The translations under genes were made by a program, and so were the position numbers. Of a stretch of DNA of 64,000 nucleotides, positions 52,707-60,633 are shown one piece after another. Positions within the stretch are counted from its first letter, which is position 1; every line of letters begins with the position of its first letter. Location: assembly GCF_004366355.1 (NCBI RefSeq), contig NZ_SODV01000002.1, positions 1,218,768 through 1,282,767 on the forward strand, in the 5' to 3' direction. Source of the stretch: Dinghuibacter silviterrae (GTDB lineage: Bacteria > Bacteroidota > Bacteroidia > Chitinophagales > Chitinophagaceae). The notes below the pieces were generated by a model. That model was not told where the DNA came from. It did not search any database and saw nothing but the letters and a program-made list of their open reading frames with translations.

Positions 52707-54506
52707 TCACTGCCGCGCCAGGGCATCCAGTACCGTTCCCTTAGGATATTTCAGGGTGTACCCAAAGTGCACCTTCGTGCTTTCCCCTGCCTTCAGCGAC
52801 AGCGTCCACCGCAATTCTCCTTTATCCGCATTGACCTGGGCGCTCCCCGGATCGTTGAGCGTGACCTCTATGTCCTTGTTCGTGGACAGGGGGATCTGGT
52901 CCAGGACAGAAAGCTGGACATCCTGGTTTTTGTTGTTGCGGGCGCTGATCTCAAATACGTATTTCTGGTAACGGTTGGCGCCCAGGAACTTCTCGGAGCT
53001 GAAGTCGGTGACTTTCCGGCGCTGGAGGGTGATCCGCTTGTCTTTGCCCACCGTCAGGTGCAGGGTGTCCTGGGTAGAAGAGGGGTTGATGTCGGTAAGC
53101 CCGACATAAGTGCCGTCAAGGACGATGTTGGCCTTGCCCGGGAGCAGGTTAAGCTTGCCCCAGTCGGGGATGTCCGCCAGCAGGTATACGTCGTCCGATA
53201 CCTTGGGCACGGCAAGGTACGTGAATAACGCTTTCACCTTTGTCACTTGTAAGTTGGCCGTCTGGTCCTTGCCGGTGGACGGGAGGTCGTAGGGCAGGTC
53301 GATGTTGTAGACGGTGTTGAGGCGTTGCTGGTCTACGTCGGTGTAGTCGGAGAGGTCTTTTTTCAGGGTGATCACGATGGCGCCGGCGGCGGCCTTGCTG
53401 CCATACATGGAAGTCGCTTCGTCTCCTTTGAGGATGTCTGTCGAGGCAATCATCGCCGGATCGATTTTTCTGATGGCATCTGAAGACCAGATTTGTCCGT
53501 CGACGATGTACATGGGCGTGGCGTCCTCGTTGTCGTTTCCATCTCCCCGGATCACCACTTTACTCTTCGCTACCACAACTTCATCCAATTGCGTTGGTGC
53601 CGGACGCCGGACGGTCATCCCATAAGCGGTGACCGGCGCGGTCTGCCGGAAGCCAACAAACCAGGGATTCAGCTCCGGCGCTATGTTCCAGTTCCCCGGT
53701 GTTGAGGTGGACAACGCCATCTTCACCTGTTTCCAGTCGATCCCCGTGGTCTGGTTGATGCTGGCCTTATAGATCACTTTGACGGAGGAATCCTGCGCAT
53801 CCCCGACTTGTATTTCATAAGAGGGTGACCATGAGGCCTTATGCGTGATATACGAGAGCGTGAAATCATAGCTCCCCGCGTTGCGGACCGAAAGTCGAAG
53901 CACCAAACGGCCGGACTCCTTGGTGTTTTGGGAGGCTTCCTCCTGGATCTGTGCCTTTAGCCGGTCGATCTCCTTACCCAGGCGGGCAAAACGCTTTTTG
54001 AGGTCGTACTGCTTCTCCTCCAGGTCCGCCGAAGTTGCCTTGTAATACTCCATCAGTTTTTGCAGGTCCACCGCGTTCACCCCTTTCAGTTCCTGGTTTT
54101 TTTGCAGCACACCCAACAGCGCGTCGTTATTGGTTAACGATAACTGTACTTTATCCTGGGCTTCGGTTACCCGGTCCAGGGAGTCTTCCAGCAGTTGTTG
54201 ACGCGCGGTGTTTGGCTTTTCCGCCATATAATCATTGATATAGGTAAACCCCAGCAGGGTCACCGTAGATGGGACGCGGATCTGCACGCTGTTTTTGTCT
54301 ATATCCGTGCTCAAACGGTCCACGGCCAGTTCGACAGTGCCGGCCGGTAGCGTAGCCGAGACCGCATGGTTCATCTCCGCCCCGGAACGGTACACCATCA
54401 CCGAGGTCAGTACTGCGTTCGCGTTAAGCGGTTCGCTGGAATTTCCGGCGTTGGCCCCCATACAAAGGAGGCAAAAGAGGACGAGGCCCCCGATCTTATT
54501 TTTCAT
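52707..54506 (-). CDS. MuiA-family (DUF4140/DUF4139) protein with inserted TonB-plug-like segment
   Basis: 599 residues from ATG 54506 (MKNKIGGLVLFCLLCMGANA, signal peptide). DUF4140 (about 32-130), a long coiled-coil (about 105-200), then DUF4139 (from about 205: DFTLSYITHKASWSPSYEI to GYTLKYPKGTVLD at the end). Inside DUF4139, residues 307-383 read like a SusC-type plug: LDEVVVAKSK, PMYIVDGQIW, ILKGDEATSMYGSKAAAGAI, VITLKK. No barrel follows. Mucoidy-inhibitor family; the molecular role is unknown and the location is periplasmic or outer membrane. Confidence 0.85.
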   Translation of the reverse strand: MKNKIGGLVLFCLLCMGANAGNSSEPLNANAVLTSVMVYRSGAEMNHAVSATLPAGTVELAVDRLSTDIDKNSVQIRVPSTVTLLGFTYINDYMAEKPNTARQQLLEDSLDRVTEAQDKVQLSLTNNDALLGVLQKNQELKGVNAVDLQKLMEYYKATSADLEEKQYDLKKRFARLGKEIDRLKAQIQEEASQNTKESGRLVLRLSVRNAGSYDFTLSYITHKASWSPSYEIQVGDAQDSSVKVIYKASINQTTGIDWKQVKMALSTSTPGNWNIAPELNPWFVGFRQTAPVTAYGMTVRRPAPTQLDEVVVAKSKVVIRGDGNDNEDATPMYIVDGQIWSSDAIRKIDPAMIASTDILKGDEATSMYGSKAAAGAIVITLKKDLSDYTDVDQQRLNTVYNIDLPYDLPSTGKDQTANLQVTKVKALFTYLAVPKVSDDVYLLADIPDWGKLNLLPGKANIVLDGTYVGLTDINPSSTQDTLHLTVGKDKRITLQRRKVTDFSSEKFLGANRYQKYVFEISARNNKNQDVQLSVLDQIPLSTNKDIEVTLNDPGSAQVNADKGELRWTLSLKAGESTKVHFGYTLKYPKGTVLDALARQ

Positions 54507-54573
54507 ACACCCTTTTTCTACTGAGGTGCACGCGAGCGGGAAATTACACAAAGGAAAAGTGTTAAATTTAGTT

Positions 54574-55086
54574 ATGAGACGCCTGATCCTGGCAACCTTG
54601 GTCCTTGTAGGGGCCGGGTGTGCCCAACCCTCGACCGACAATTCCATTCTTCAGTCAAGGATAGACAGTTTGCAAAGCAAGCTGGACAATGCTTACGCAC
54701 CGGGCCTGGGCGAATTCATGATGGGGATACAGGAACACCACGCCAAGCTGTGGTTCGCCGGCACATCCGGCAATTGGAAACTGGCCGCGTTCGAAACCGG
54801 GGAGATCAAAGAGACCCTGGACGACGTCCGGAAATATTGCACGGACCGGCCCGAGATCACGCAGTTGCCGATGATCGATCCAGCCCTGGACAGCGTCAAT
54901 GCTGCTATTGGACGGCAGCATGTGGCCGGCTTTAAAAGTGCCTTTGTGTTGCTCACCAGCACGTGTAACAATTGTCACCTGGCGACCAAACATGAATTCA
55001 ACGTCATACAGATCCCGGTGACGCCGCCCATTACCAACCAGGTTTATACGCCTCCAGTGGGGAAAGCCACGCCCGATAAGCGTTGA
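54574..55086 (+). CDS. Lipoprotein with one CxxCH (putative mono-haem cytochrome-like)
   Basis: 170 residues from ATG 54574; lipoprotein signal (LILATLVLVGAGC), a short coiled-coil (ILQSRIDSLQSKLDNAY), a helical body (HHAKLWFAGTSGNWKLAAFE) and the haem-c-type motif CNNCH near residue 132. It resembles helical cytochrome-c'-like lipoproteins. The last 43 bases overlap the convergent SDR gene. A -7-like TAAATTTA lies four bases before the start. Confidence 0.72.
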   Translation: MRRLILATLVLVGAGCAQPSTDNSILQSRIDSLQSKLDNAYAPGLGEFMMGIQEHHAKLWFAGTSGNWKLAAFETGEIKETLDDVRKYCTDRPEITQLPMIDPALDSVNAAIGRQHVAGFKSAFVLLTSTCNNCHLATKHEFNVIQIPVTPPITNQVYTPPVGKATPDKR

Positions 55087-55808
55087 CAGGCAAGCAGAAA
55101 ATCCTCCTGAACGGGCACTAAAGCCGTGGAGGTGTGCGGCGTCCGGGCGTGTCTGTGATAAAAATACTGGCCGCTGACCAAAGCATTGTCGCTGGTCGCC
55201 AGCCACACCGGTGTATCCGCCCCTTGTTCGCGGCTGTCCGGGGCGCCCGTTCCGCCCATCTTTGTCGCCACCCAACCGGGATCCACCGCATTGGCGTATA
55301 CCCCCGGCCATCGTCTGGCCACCGCAAAAGCCAGCAGCACATCGTGCAGCTTGCTGTCGGCATAAGCACCGGAAGCGCTCCAGCGGCGCTTTTCCCAGGT
55401 CAGGTCTTCCATGGAGGGGTCCCCGTTTTTGTGCAAACCGGAGCTGAGGTACACCAACCGCGCCGGCCGGTCGATCAGGCAGGTGAGGATATAGGGTGCA
55501 AGGCTGTTGACGGCAAAAACCGTCGGCAGCCCATCCACCGTGCCGCTCCGGCCGGAGGTGAGATAGACACCCGCGTTGTGGATGACGGCGTCGAAAGCCC
55601 CCAGGCGGTTGACCGCTGCTGCCAGCGCTATGGTCTCTTTGATAGAGGAGAGATCACCGGTCACCACAGCATCGGCCCCCGGTAATACGTCCAACGCCCG
55701 GGATGCGTTCCGCGCATGTACGACAACCCGGTGTCCTGTCGAGAGCAGCAAACGGGCCGCCGTTTGCCCGAGTCCATCGGTGGAGCCGGTTATGAAGATG
55801 CGTGCCAT
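55044..55808 (-). CDS. Short-chain dehydrogenase/reductase
   Basis: 254 residues. Nucleotide-binding GSTDGLGQ, NNAG-type IHNAGVY, catalytic Ser (LSSGL) and Y-x3-K (YADSKLHD). Substrate unknown. Its C-terminal 43 bases overlap the end of the lipoprotein gene on the other strand, and its first 19 bases overlap the end of the flavin reductase gene upstream, so the two oxidoreductases are probably co-transcribed. Confidence 0.87.
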   Translation of the reverse strand: MARIFITGSTDGLGQTAARLLLSTGHRVVVHARNASRALDVLPGADAVVTGDLSSIKETIALAAAVNRLGAFDAVIHNAGVYLTSGRSGTVDGLPTVFAVNSLAPYILTCLIDRPARLVYLSSGLHKNGDPSMEDLTWEKRRWSASGAYADSKLHDVLLAFAVARRWPGVYANAVDPGWVATKMGGTGAPDSREQGADTPVWLATSDNALVSGQYFYHRHARTPHTSTALVPVQEDFLLACQRLSGVAFPTGGV

Positions 55809-56323
55809 AACATGTCGTCAAAGGCCCTGACCAATTGCGTCACCCGCTCCAGCGTGTCCGGGTCCGTGATTACGGAAGCGACGTCAATCTTCGTTTGGGC
55901 GTGACCGATGACCAGTTGCGTCTCATCCGTGACCCGGGCTTCGATGACGCGGAGGGTTTCCATCAGCGAGGCGTGCCCTTTCTGACCCGCCAGGGAAGCG
56001 GTCACCAGGGCCGTGGGTTTCCCGGAAAAAGCGCTCACACCCACCGTCCAGTCGATCGCGTTTTTGAGTGACCCGGGTACACCCATGGCGTATTCCGGGG
56101 TGCAGATCAGGATGCCGTCGGCCTGCGCCATCAGCATCAGGAAGTCTTGTACGGAGGACGGTGGATCAAGGTCCGGATTGAACGCGGGCAAACCGGCCAA
56201 TCCATCGAAAAGTGTCACCTTCCAGGTGGCCCCCCCCAGCCTTGCCATCGCCTCTATATATCGTTTATTCGAAGACTGTGCCCTCGTGCTACCGCAGATG
56301 GCCAATACTTTTTTGTCAGACAT
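55790..56323 (-). CDS. NADPH-dependent FMN reductase family protein
   Basis: 177 residues from ATG 56323 (MSDKKVLAICGSTRAQSSNK); the flavodoxin-like FMN motifs are GSTRAQSSN and PEYAMGVPGSLKNAIDW. Reduces FMN, quinones or azo/nitro compounds with NAD(P)H. A longer start at 56344 is possible but lacks support. Confidence 0.88.
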   Translation of the reverse strand: MSDKKVLAICGSTRAQSSNKRYIEAMARLGGATWKVTLFDGLAGLPAFNPDLDPPSSVQDFLMLMAQADGILICTPEYAMGVPGSLKNAIDWTVGVSAFSGKPTALVTASLAGQKGHASLMETLRVIEARVTDETQLVIGHAQTKIDVASVITDPDTLERVTQLVRAFDDMLWHASS

Positions 56324-56368
56324 AGGTCCCACAATGTACGACATTTCATTGCCGCACCGGGCAGGGGC

Positions 56369-57124
56369 TTATTGCCGCCCCAGCTCTTCGGTGACAGCGC
56401 CGTGCTCGCGGACAACGAGTTTGCCGTCCGGCAAGAACGTAAACGTCAGGTCCCGTTCTTTTGAAAAGAAATGATCTTTGGATTCGGCCCAAAGCACCAT
56501 CCGGCTGTCGTGTATCACTAAGAGCAACTGCCCGTTTTCCACGCTGATATCCACCGTATTTTGAGGTCCTGCATAATGACCTTTATACGTCTGCAGTACG
56601 TCGGCAGGGAGACTGATCTCATGCCGGTTGTTGACATAAGGCGCCGGCCCATGGTCATAGCTGAGCACCCGGGCCATTTTCCATTCCCCGTTTTTCAACA
56701 ACCAGAGGTGGGTAAACCGCGCCAGCCCGTCCAGGTACTCGCTCTTACCCGATTCATTGACATAAAACACGTGCTGACCGCTGATGACCGCCCCATACAC
56801 CACGCCGTCTTTGTGCAGGGGATATACCTGAACGGTGCCTTTGACCGCTTCCCGTCTCAACAGGTAATGCGCCGGATCGCGGCATAACCCATGACGGATG
56901 GCGGTCATAAACGTGTCCAGGCCGATGGTGACCCCGCCCTTATCGTGGTAGAATTCGATGTCGTCGGAAAAAAATTGCCGTATGTCCGTCACATTGCACG
57001 TATTGTAGTCTTGCCAGAACAGGCTGTCCTTATGGAGGATGAGCGCCGTGACGGTGGCATCATCCTGGGCGAAAAGGCCGGCGGCGGGGGCCAGGAGCAG
57101 GAGGAAAAGGATAATTGTCTTCAT
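56369..57124 (-). CDS. Secreted protein with SnoaL/DUF4440-like domain
   Basis: 251 residues; signal peptide (MKTIILFLLLLAPAAGLFAQ). N-terminal NTF2-like domain (about 25-150, SLFWQDYNTCNVTDIRQFFSDDIEFYHD in two parts and WLLKNGEWKMARVLSYDH). The C-terminal beta domain (PADVLQTYKGHYAG, DLTFTFLPDGKLVV) resembles the DUF3471 type often attached to beta-lactamase-like proteins. A -7-like TATGTTTA precedes it. Confidence 0.8.
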   Translation of the reverse strand: MKTIILFLLLLAPAAGLFAQDDATVTALILHKDSLFWQDYNTCNVTDIRQFFSDDIEFYHDKGGVTIGLDTFMTAIRHGLCRDPAHYLLRREAVKGTVQVYPLHKDGVVYGAVISGQHVFYVNESGKSEYLDGLARFTHLWLLKNGEWKMARVLSYDHGPAPYVNNRHEISLPADVLQTYKGHYAGPQNTVDISVENGQLLLVIHDSRMVLWAESKDHFFSKERDLTFTFLPDGKLVVREHGAVTEELGRQ

Positions 57125-57277
57125 GGATTAAACATAATACTATGCAAAACAAAGTACTATATAATGCATGAAGAGCGGGCCAAAAGCGGGTCGAGCGGCG
57201 CCTATAGGCCGAACGGCGGCCGGCGGCGGTCCTTGCGGCGCGAGCGACGGTCAGTGGCGCCGTCGCCGGCGCGTTGG
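57125..57277. other. GC-rich intergenic stretch with hairpin
   Basis: About 55 bases of AT-rich promoter-like sequence next to the 57124 start are followed by about 100 bases of GGC/GCC-rich sequence. A hairpin pairs 57244-57250 with 57260-57266 (7 perfect bp, 9-base loop), with CGCG arms outside (57239-57242 and 57270-57273). It lies just past the response regulator stop (57278) and could end that transcript; there is no T-run. Confidence 0.45.
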
Positions 57278-57916
57278 CTACTTTAGTAACCCCTGCCCAT
57301 ACGCATAGCGCAGCAACCCCGCCAGGTTACTCGCCCCCGTTTTTTGCATCATATTCTTCCGGTGGGTCTCCACGGTACGGAAACTGATGTGCAGTTCCTC
57401 CGCGATCTCGTCGTTGGTGTATTCCCTGGACAGGAGCTCCAGCACTTCCCGCTCCCGTTGGGTCAGGGCCACGCCCTGTTGGGCGGGGGGCTCAGTATAG
57501 TCCTGAGCAATCGATGCCTGGACTTCGTCGCTGAAATAATACCCGCCCGCCGCCACCTTTTTGATCGCGGCGGTCAGTTCCTGCCGGGTGGAATTCTTGA
57601 GCAGGTAGCCCGCTACGCCCAGTTGTAATAACCGGATGATGATCTCTTTTTCCCCGTAGGTGGTCAGGATGATGATCCGGTAGTCCGGATACTCCGCCCG
57701 GATCACACGGGTAATTTCTATGCCATCGGGTCCGGGCATATTGATGTCCAGGAGACATATATCGAAGGGCATGCGTTGAACCAGGTCCAGGACCTCGTTC
57801 CCGTCGTGGGCCGTGGCGGCAATGCAAAAGTCCGGTTCGGTCTCCAGCAAGGCGACAAGGCCGTCGAGGACAATCTTGTGATCGTCCGCAATCAGGAGTC
57901 GTATGGGCGCAGTCAT
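57278..57916 (-). CDS. NarL/FixJ-type response regulator (LuxR HTH)
   Basis: 212 residues from ATG 57916. Receiver with LLIADDHKIV, phosphoacceptor in CLLDINMPGPDG and Lys in LLKNSTRQEL; LuxR-type HTH TQREREVLELLSREYTNDEI and ISFRTVETHRKNMM. It starts two bases after the kinase stop. Likely partner of the TPR kinase at 57919. Regulators of this class read TAC-rich heptamers, relevant to the repeat cluster upstream of the GH16 gene. Confidence 0.92.
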   Translation of the reverse strand: MTAPIRLLIADDHKIVLDGLVALLETEPDFCIAATAHDGNEVLDLVQRMPFDICLLDINMPGPDGIEITRVIRAEYPDYRIIILTTYGEKEIIIRLLQLGVAGYLLKNSTRQELTAAIKKVAAGGYYFSDEVQASIAQDYTEPPAQQGVALTQREREVLELLSREYTNDEIAEELHISFRTVETHRKNMMQKTGASNLAGLLRYAYGQGLLK

Positions 57917-57918
57917 AG

Positions 57919-59673
57919 TCAAGGGCAAGGTATGTCTATCAGAACGGTGGTCCCCGCTCCTCGTTTGGAATCGATATCGATGGTCCCTTTGAGATAGCTG
58001 ATCCTGGAAATGATGCTGTTCAATCCAATCCCTTTTACGGCTCCGGGCTGGGGGTCCAGTCCGATGCCGTCGTCCTCTACGACGATGTTGATGTAGGTGG
58101 GATGCCGGATCAGCTGTACCGTCAGCCGCGTGGCACGGGCGTGTTTGATGACGTTGTTGATCAGCTCCAGGATAACCCTGTACAGGCTGATCTCCAGGGC
58201 TTCGGGCAAACGTTCCTCCAGGCCGTGGGTATTGAAGTTGATGCTCAACCCGGGCCCGCTGCCCAGTGTATCGAGAAGGCCCTTGACCGCGGCGGGCAGC
58301 CCGATCTTGGAAAGCCCGGCCGGCATGATGTTCCGGGCGATGTTGCGGAGTTCTGCCGCCGCCTGGTCAAGGAGTTCCAGGCTGGTTTGGTAGGCTTGCA
58401 CCTGCGAAGGCGTGAAACTGGTTTTGTCCAACCGCGACAGGCTCAGCTTGGCCGCGGACAAGATCGACCCGAGTGTATCGTGAATGTCCTGGGCGATGCG
58501 TTTGCGTTCCCCGTCCTGGACGGACATGATGGTCCCGAACAGCTCGCTCTTCTGGCGGTTCAGTCTGGCTTCCCGTTCCGCCCGGAGTTTCAGGCGTCTG
58601 CGGCTGTACAGCAGGAGGATGATGGCCACCAGGAAAAGGGTGGAGAAAAGAAAGACGTTCCGTTCCTGGCTTTTCCGGGCGAGTTGTTCCTTTTGGAGTT
58701 GTATTTCCCTGTCTTTTTTGTCTACCGCATAACGTTCGTGCATCTCCGCGATCTGCCGCCGGGACTCGGCATTGCCCAGCGAGTCGCGCAGGGAATCGTA
58801 TTGTCTGTAGTAGGAAAAGGCACTGTCGTACCGGCCTTGCAACGCAAAAATATCGGACAACGACAGCAGGGCAGCCATGACATTCCCGCGGTGTTGGATG
58901 GATTGGGAAAGCGCGAGTCCTTTCCGGGTCATCTCTTCCGCATGTCCTAAATCCGACAGACCCCGGTAAATGTCCCCTATATTGATATAATAACCTGCCT
59001 GGTCGTATTCATTTTCGTTGGTCACAAAAACCAGCGTGCGCTTGGCATAGACGAGCGCCTGGCGGTAATTCCCCATGCCTTCGTAAGCCTGGCTGATTTT
59101 ACAGGCCGTATAGACCAGCCTGTCCGTGTCCTTCACCTGGCCATAGAGGGCATACGCCTTGGACAGGGAGGCCAGGGCGTCCTGGTAATGTCCACCTGCG
59201 ACTTGCAACCCGCCGATGTCGTCAAAGGCATCGGCGGTAAAAAGCTTGTTCTGCGCCCGCTCCGACTGCCGCAGGTACAGGTTGTAATAGTAGGCCGACT
59301 GGCTGGTGTCCCCCGTTTTCTCGTAAATAAATCCAAGGATGTTGTTGTACCGTGCCATCTGGAGGGAGTCGCCTTTTCCCTCCACCAGGGCCAGCCCTTC
59401 CAGCGTGGTCTTCATGGCGTTGGGATAGTCCCCCATATAGAAATAGAGGTTGAGGATGGAGTTGTAATCGTCTATCGTATGCGAATAGTCCTGACGAGCC
59501 TTATCCAGGGCCAGCATCTGCTGGTAGTAAGCAAGGGCGCCCGGATAATCCCGGCGGCCGACCTGTAGGAATGCGCCCGCCCGGACATAACGGGCCCTGA
59601 GGCTGTCGGCGTCCTGGGAGAGCACGGTAGCGCACCATAAACACAACCAGAGGCAAAAGAGGTAGCGCATCAA
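57919..59673 (-). CDS. TPR-containing sensor histidine kinase (HisKA_3 type)
   Basis: 584 residues. Signal/helix at the N-terminus (LFCLWLCLWCATVLS), periplasmic TPR repeats (about 25-320, e.g. YPNAMKTTLEGLALVE, YQDALASLSKAYALYG, YRQALVYAKRTLVF), a coiled-coil, one membrane helix (about 338-355, VFLFSTLFLVAIILLLY), then HisKA_3 with His in KRIAQDIHDTLGSILSA and HATPase (NNVIKHARATRL, EDDGIGLDP). Paired with the NarL-type regulator. The signal bound by the TPR part is unknown. Confidence 0.92.
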   Translation of the reverse strand: MMRYLFCLWLCLWCATVLSQDADSLRARYVRAGAFLQVGRRDYPGALAYYQQMLALDKARQDYSHTIDDYNSILNLYFYMGDYPNAMKTTLEGLALVEGKGDSLQMARYNNILGFIYEKTGDTSQSAYYYNLYLRQSERAQNKLFTADAFDDIGGLQVAGGHYQDALASLSKAYALYGQVKDTDRLVYTACKISQAYEGMGNYRQALVYAKRTLVFVTNENEYDQAGYYINIGDIYRGLSDLGHAEEMTRKGLALSQSIQHRGNVMAALLSLSDIFALQGRYDSAFSYYRQYDSLRDSLGNAESRRQIAEMHERYAVDKKDREIQLQKEQLARKSQERNVFLFSTLFLVAIILLLYSRRRLKLRAEREARLNRQKSELFGTIMSVQDGERKRIAQDIHDTLGSILSAAKLSLSRLDKTSFTPSQVQAYQTSLELLDQAAAELRNIARNIMPAGLSKIGLPAAVKGLLDTLGSGPGLSINFNTHGLEERLPEALEISLYRVILELINNVIKHARATRLTVQLIRHPTYINIVVEDDGIGLDPQPGAVKGIGLNSIISRISYLKGTIDIDSKRGAGTTVLIDIPCP

Positions 59674-59701
59674 TCATCAATGTACTAAAATTCACCAGCG
59701 C

Positions 59702-60436
59702 CTACAATATCCGTGTTGCCGATATCGCGTGCGTGCAACTCTTGTTGGAAACGGTTCCGGAAATGCTCATGCCGTCGCTGCTGATGGTCAGGGTGCCGTT
59801 TTCAGAGTTGTTGCCCCCGTTTCCTGTCGTGACGGTGTTACCGCTGACGGACAATGGACCGCTCCCGAAGTCGCCGGAGGTGCCCAGATAGGCATACGCA
59901 CCTGTGGTACTATTCATCCACAAATTTACGATCCCATTGTAACAACCGGCGCCGGAGGTCGTCCCCGTTCCCTGGAATATTTTGATCTGGCTGGTGCTTA
60001 ATTCTTTGCCGATGGCGGCATACACCGGTCCCGTATGTCCGGGGATGAATACGGAGTCGATCGAAGCGCCGGAGCCATTAGCCCCGACTGAAAACCAAAA
60101 GACCGATCCATCCGACCCGGTGAAAACCGCTTTTGTGATGGCCTGCCCGCTGGTCCAACTACCCAGGGAGCTGGTAAAAAGGCTGTCGATATTCCCGGAG
60201 GGAGTCGTCCATTGATATATGATAAAGGGTTTTGTCGCCTGGAGGTTGACCACAAAATAGCCGCTCGACCCCGTCAGGGATCCTTTGTAGACCCCGCCGC
60301 TTTGGCTGTCGAAAGTGGCCTGGGCGGTGGGCTGGTTGGCCAGCCCGTTGTTGTTATTGTTATTGTTGTTGCCGGACCCGCTTTTTTGGCATCCCAGGAA
60401 TATCGAGAGGAGGACTACGGCCATCGTCTGTTTCAT
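59702..60436 (-). CDS. Lipoprotein with octa-Asn linker, unknown
   Basis: 244 residues. Lipoprotein signal (MAVVLLSIFLGC) followed by KSGSG, eight Asn, and an Ala/Gly/Thr/Ser-rich beta-domain (GSSGYFVVNLQATKPFIIYQ; ENGTLTISSDGMSISGTVSN). Probably surface-exposed. It is divergent from the GH16 gene and next to the two-component pair on the same strand. No family recognised. Confidence 0.72.
   Translation of the reverse strand: MKQTMAVVLLSIFLGCQKSGSGNNNNNNNNGLANQPTAQATFDSQSGGVYKGSLTGSSGYFVVNLQATKPFIIYQWTTPSGNIDSLFTSSLGSWTSGQAITKAVFTGSDGSVFWFSVGANGSGASIDSVFIPGHTGPVYAAIGKELSTSQIKIFQGTGTTSGAGCYNGIVNLWMNSTTGAYAYLGTSGDFGSGPLSVSGNTVTTGNGGNNSENGTLTISSDGMSISGTVSNKSCTHAISATRIL
60347..60370 (-). repeat. 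Trinucleotide (AAC/AAT) microsatellite in the lipoprotein gene
   Basis: Eight in-frame Asn codons (24 bases, plus-strand GTT/ATT units) sit just after the lipidated Cys and form a flexible spacer. Triplet slippage would change linker length without breaking the frame. Confidence 0.8.
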
Positions 60437-60483
60437 AGTGCAGAGGTTTGAGGACGAAAGTAACCGGATCCCGCCTGTCTATC

Positions 60484-60577
60484 AATACCGTATAACCGGT
60501 ATTTCTCCCTACCGGGAAGTTGGTAGGGGTGATGATGTACCCGTTTTTATGTCTTGTAGGGGTTTTGACGTACCCCT
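60484..60577. promoter_or_regulatory. Operator-like repeat cluster upstream of the GH16 gene
   Basis: Three elements: an inverted repeat AATACCG/CGGTATT (60484-60490, 60497-60503); an inverted repeat CCCTACC/GGTAGGG (60507-60513, 60522-60528); and two direct 20-base repeats (60523-60542 and 60556-60575, 17 of 20 identical) with a 33-base period, each of the form GTAGGGGT-N7-TACCC. The spacing of about three helical turns suggests a regulator binding one face of the DNA. It lies between the divergent lipoprotein and GH16 genes. Confidence 0.6.
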
Positions 60578-60633
60578 TTATTTGGATCACGAACTTTCCA
60601 AGACCAATTTTAGCCCTAACCAAATTGTTTGCT

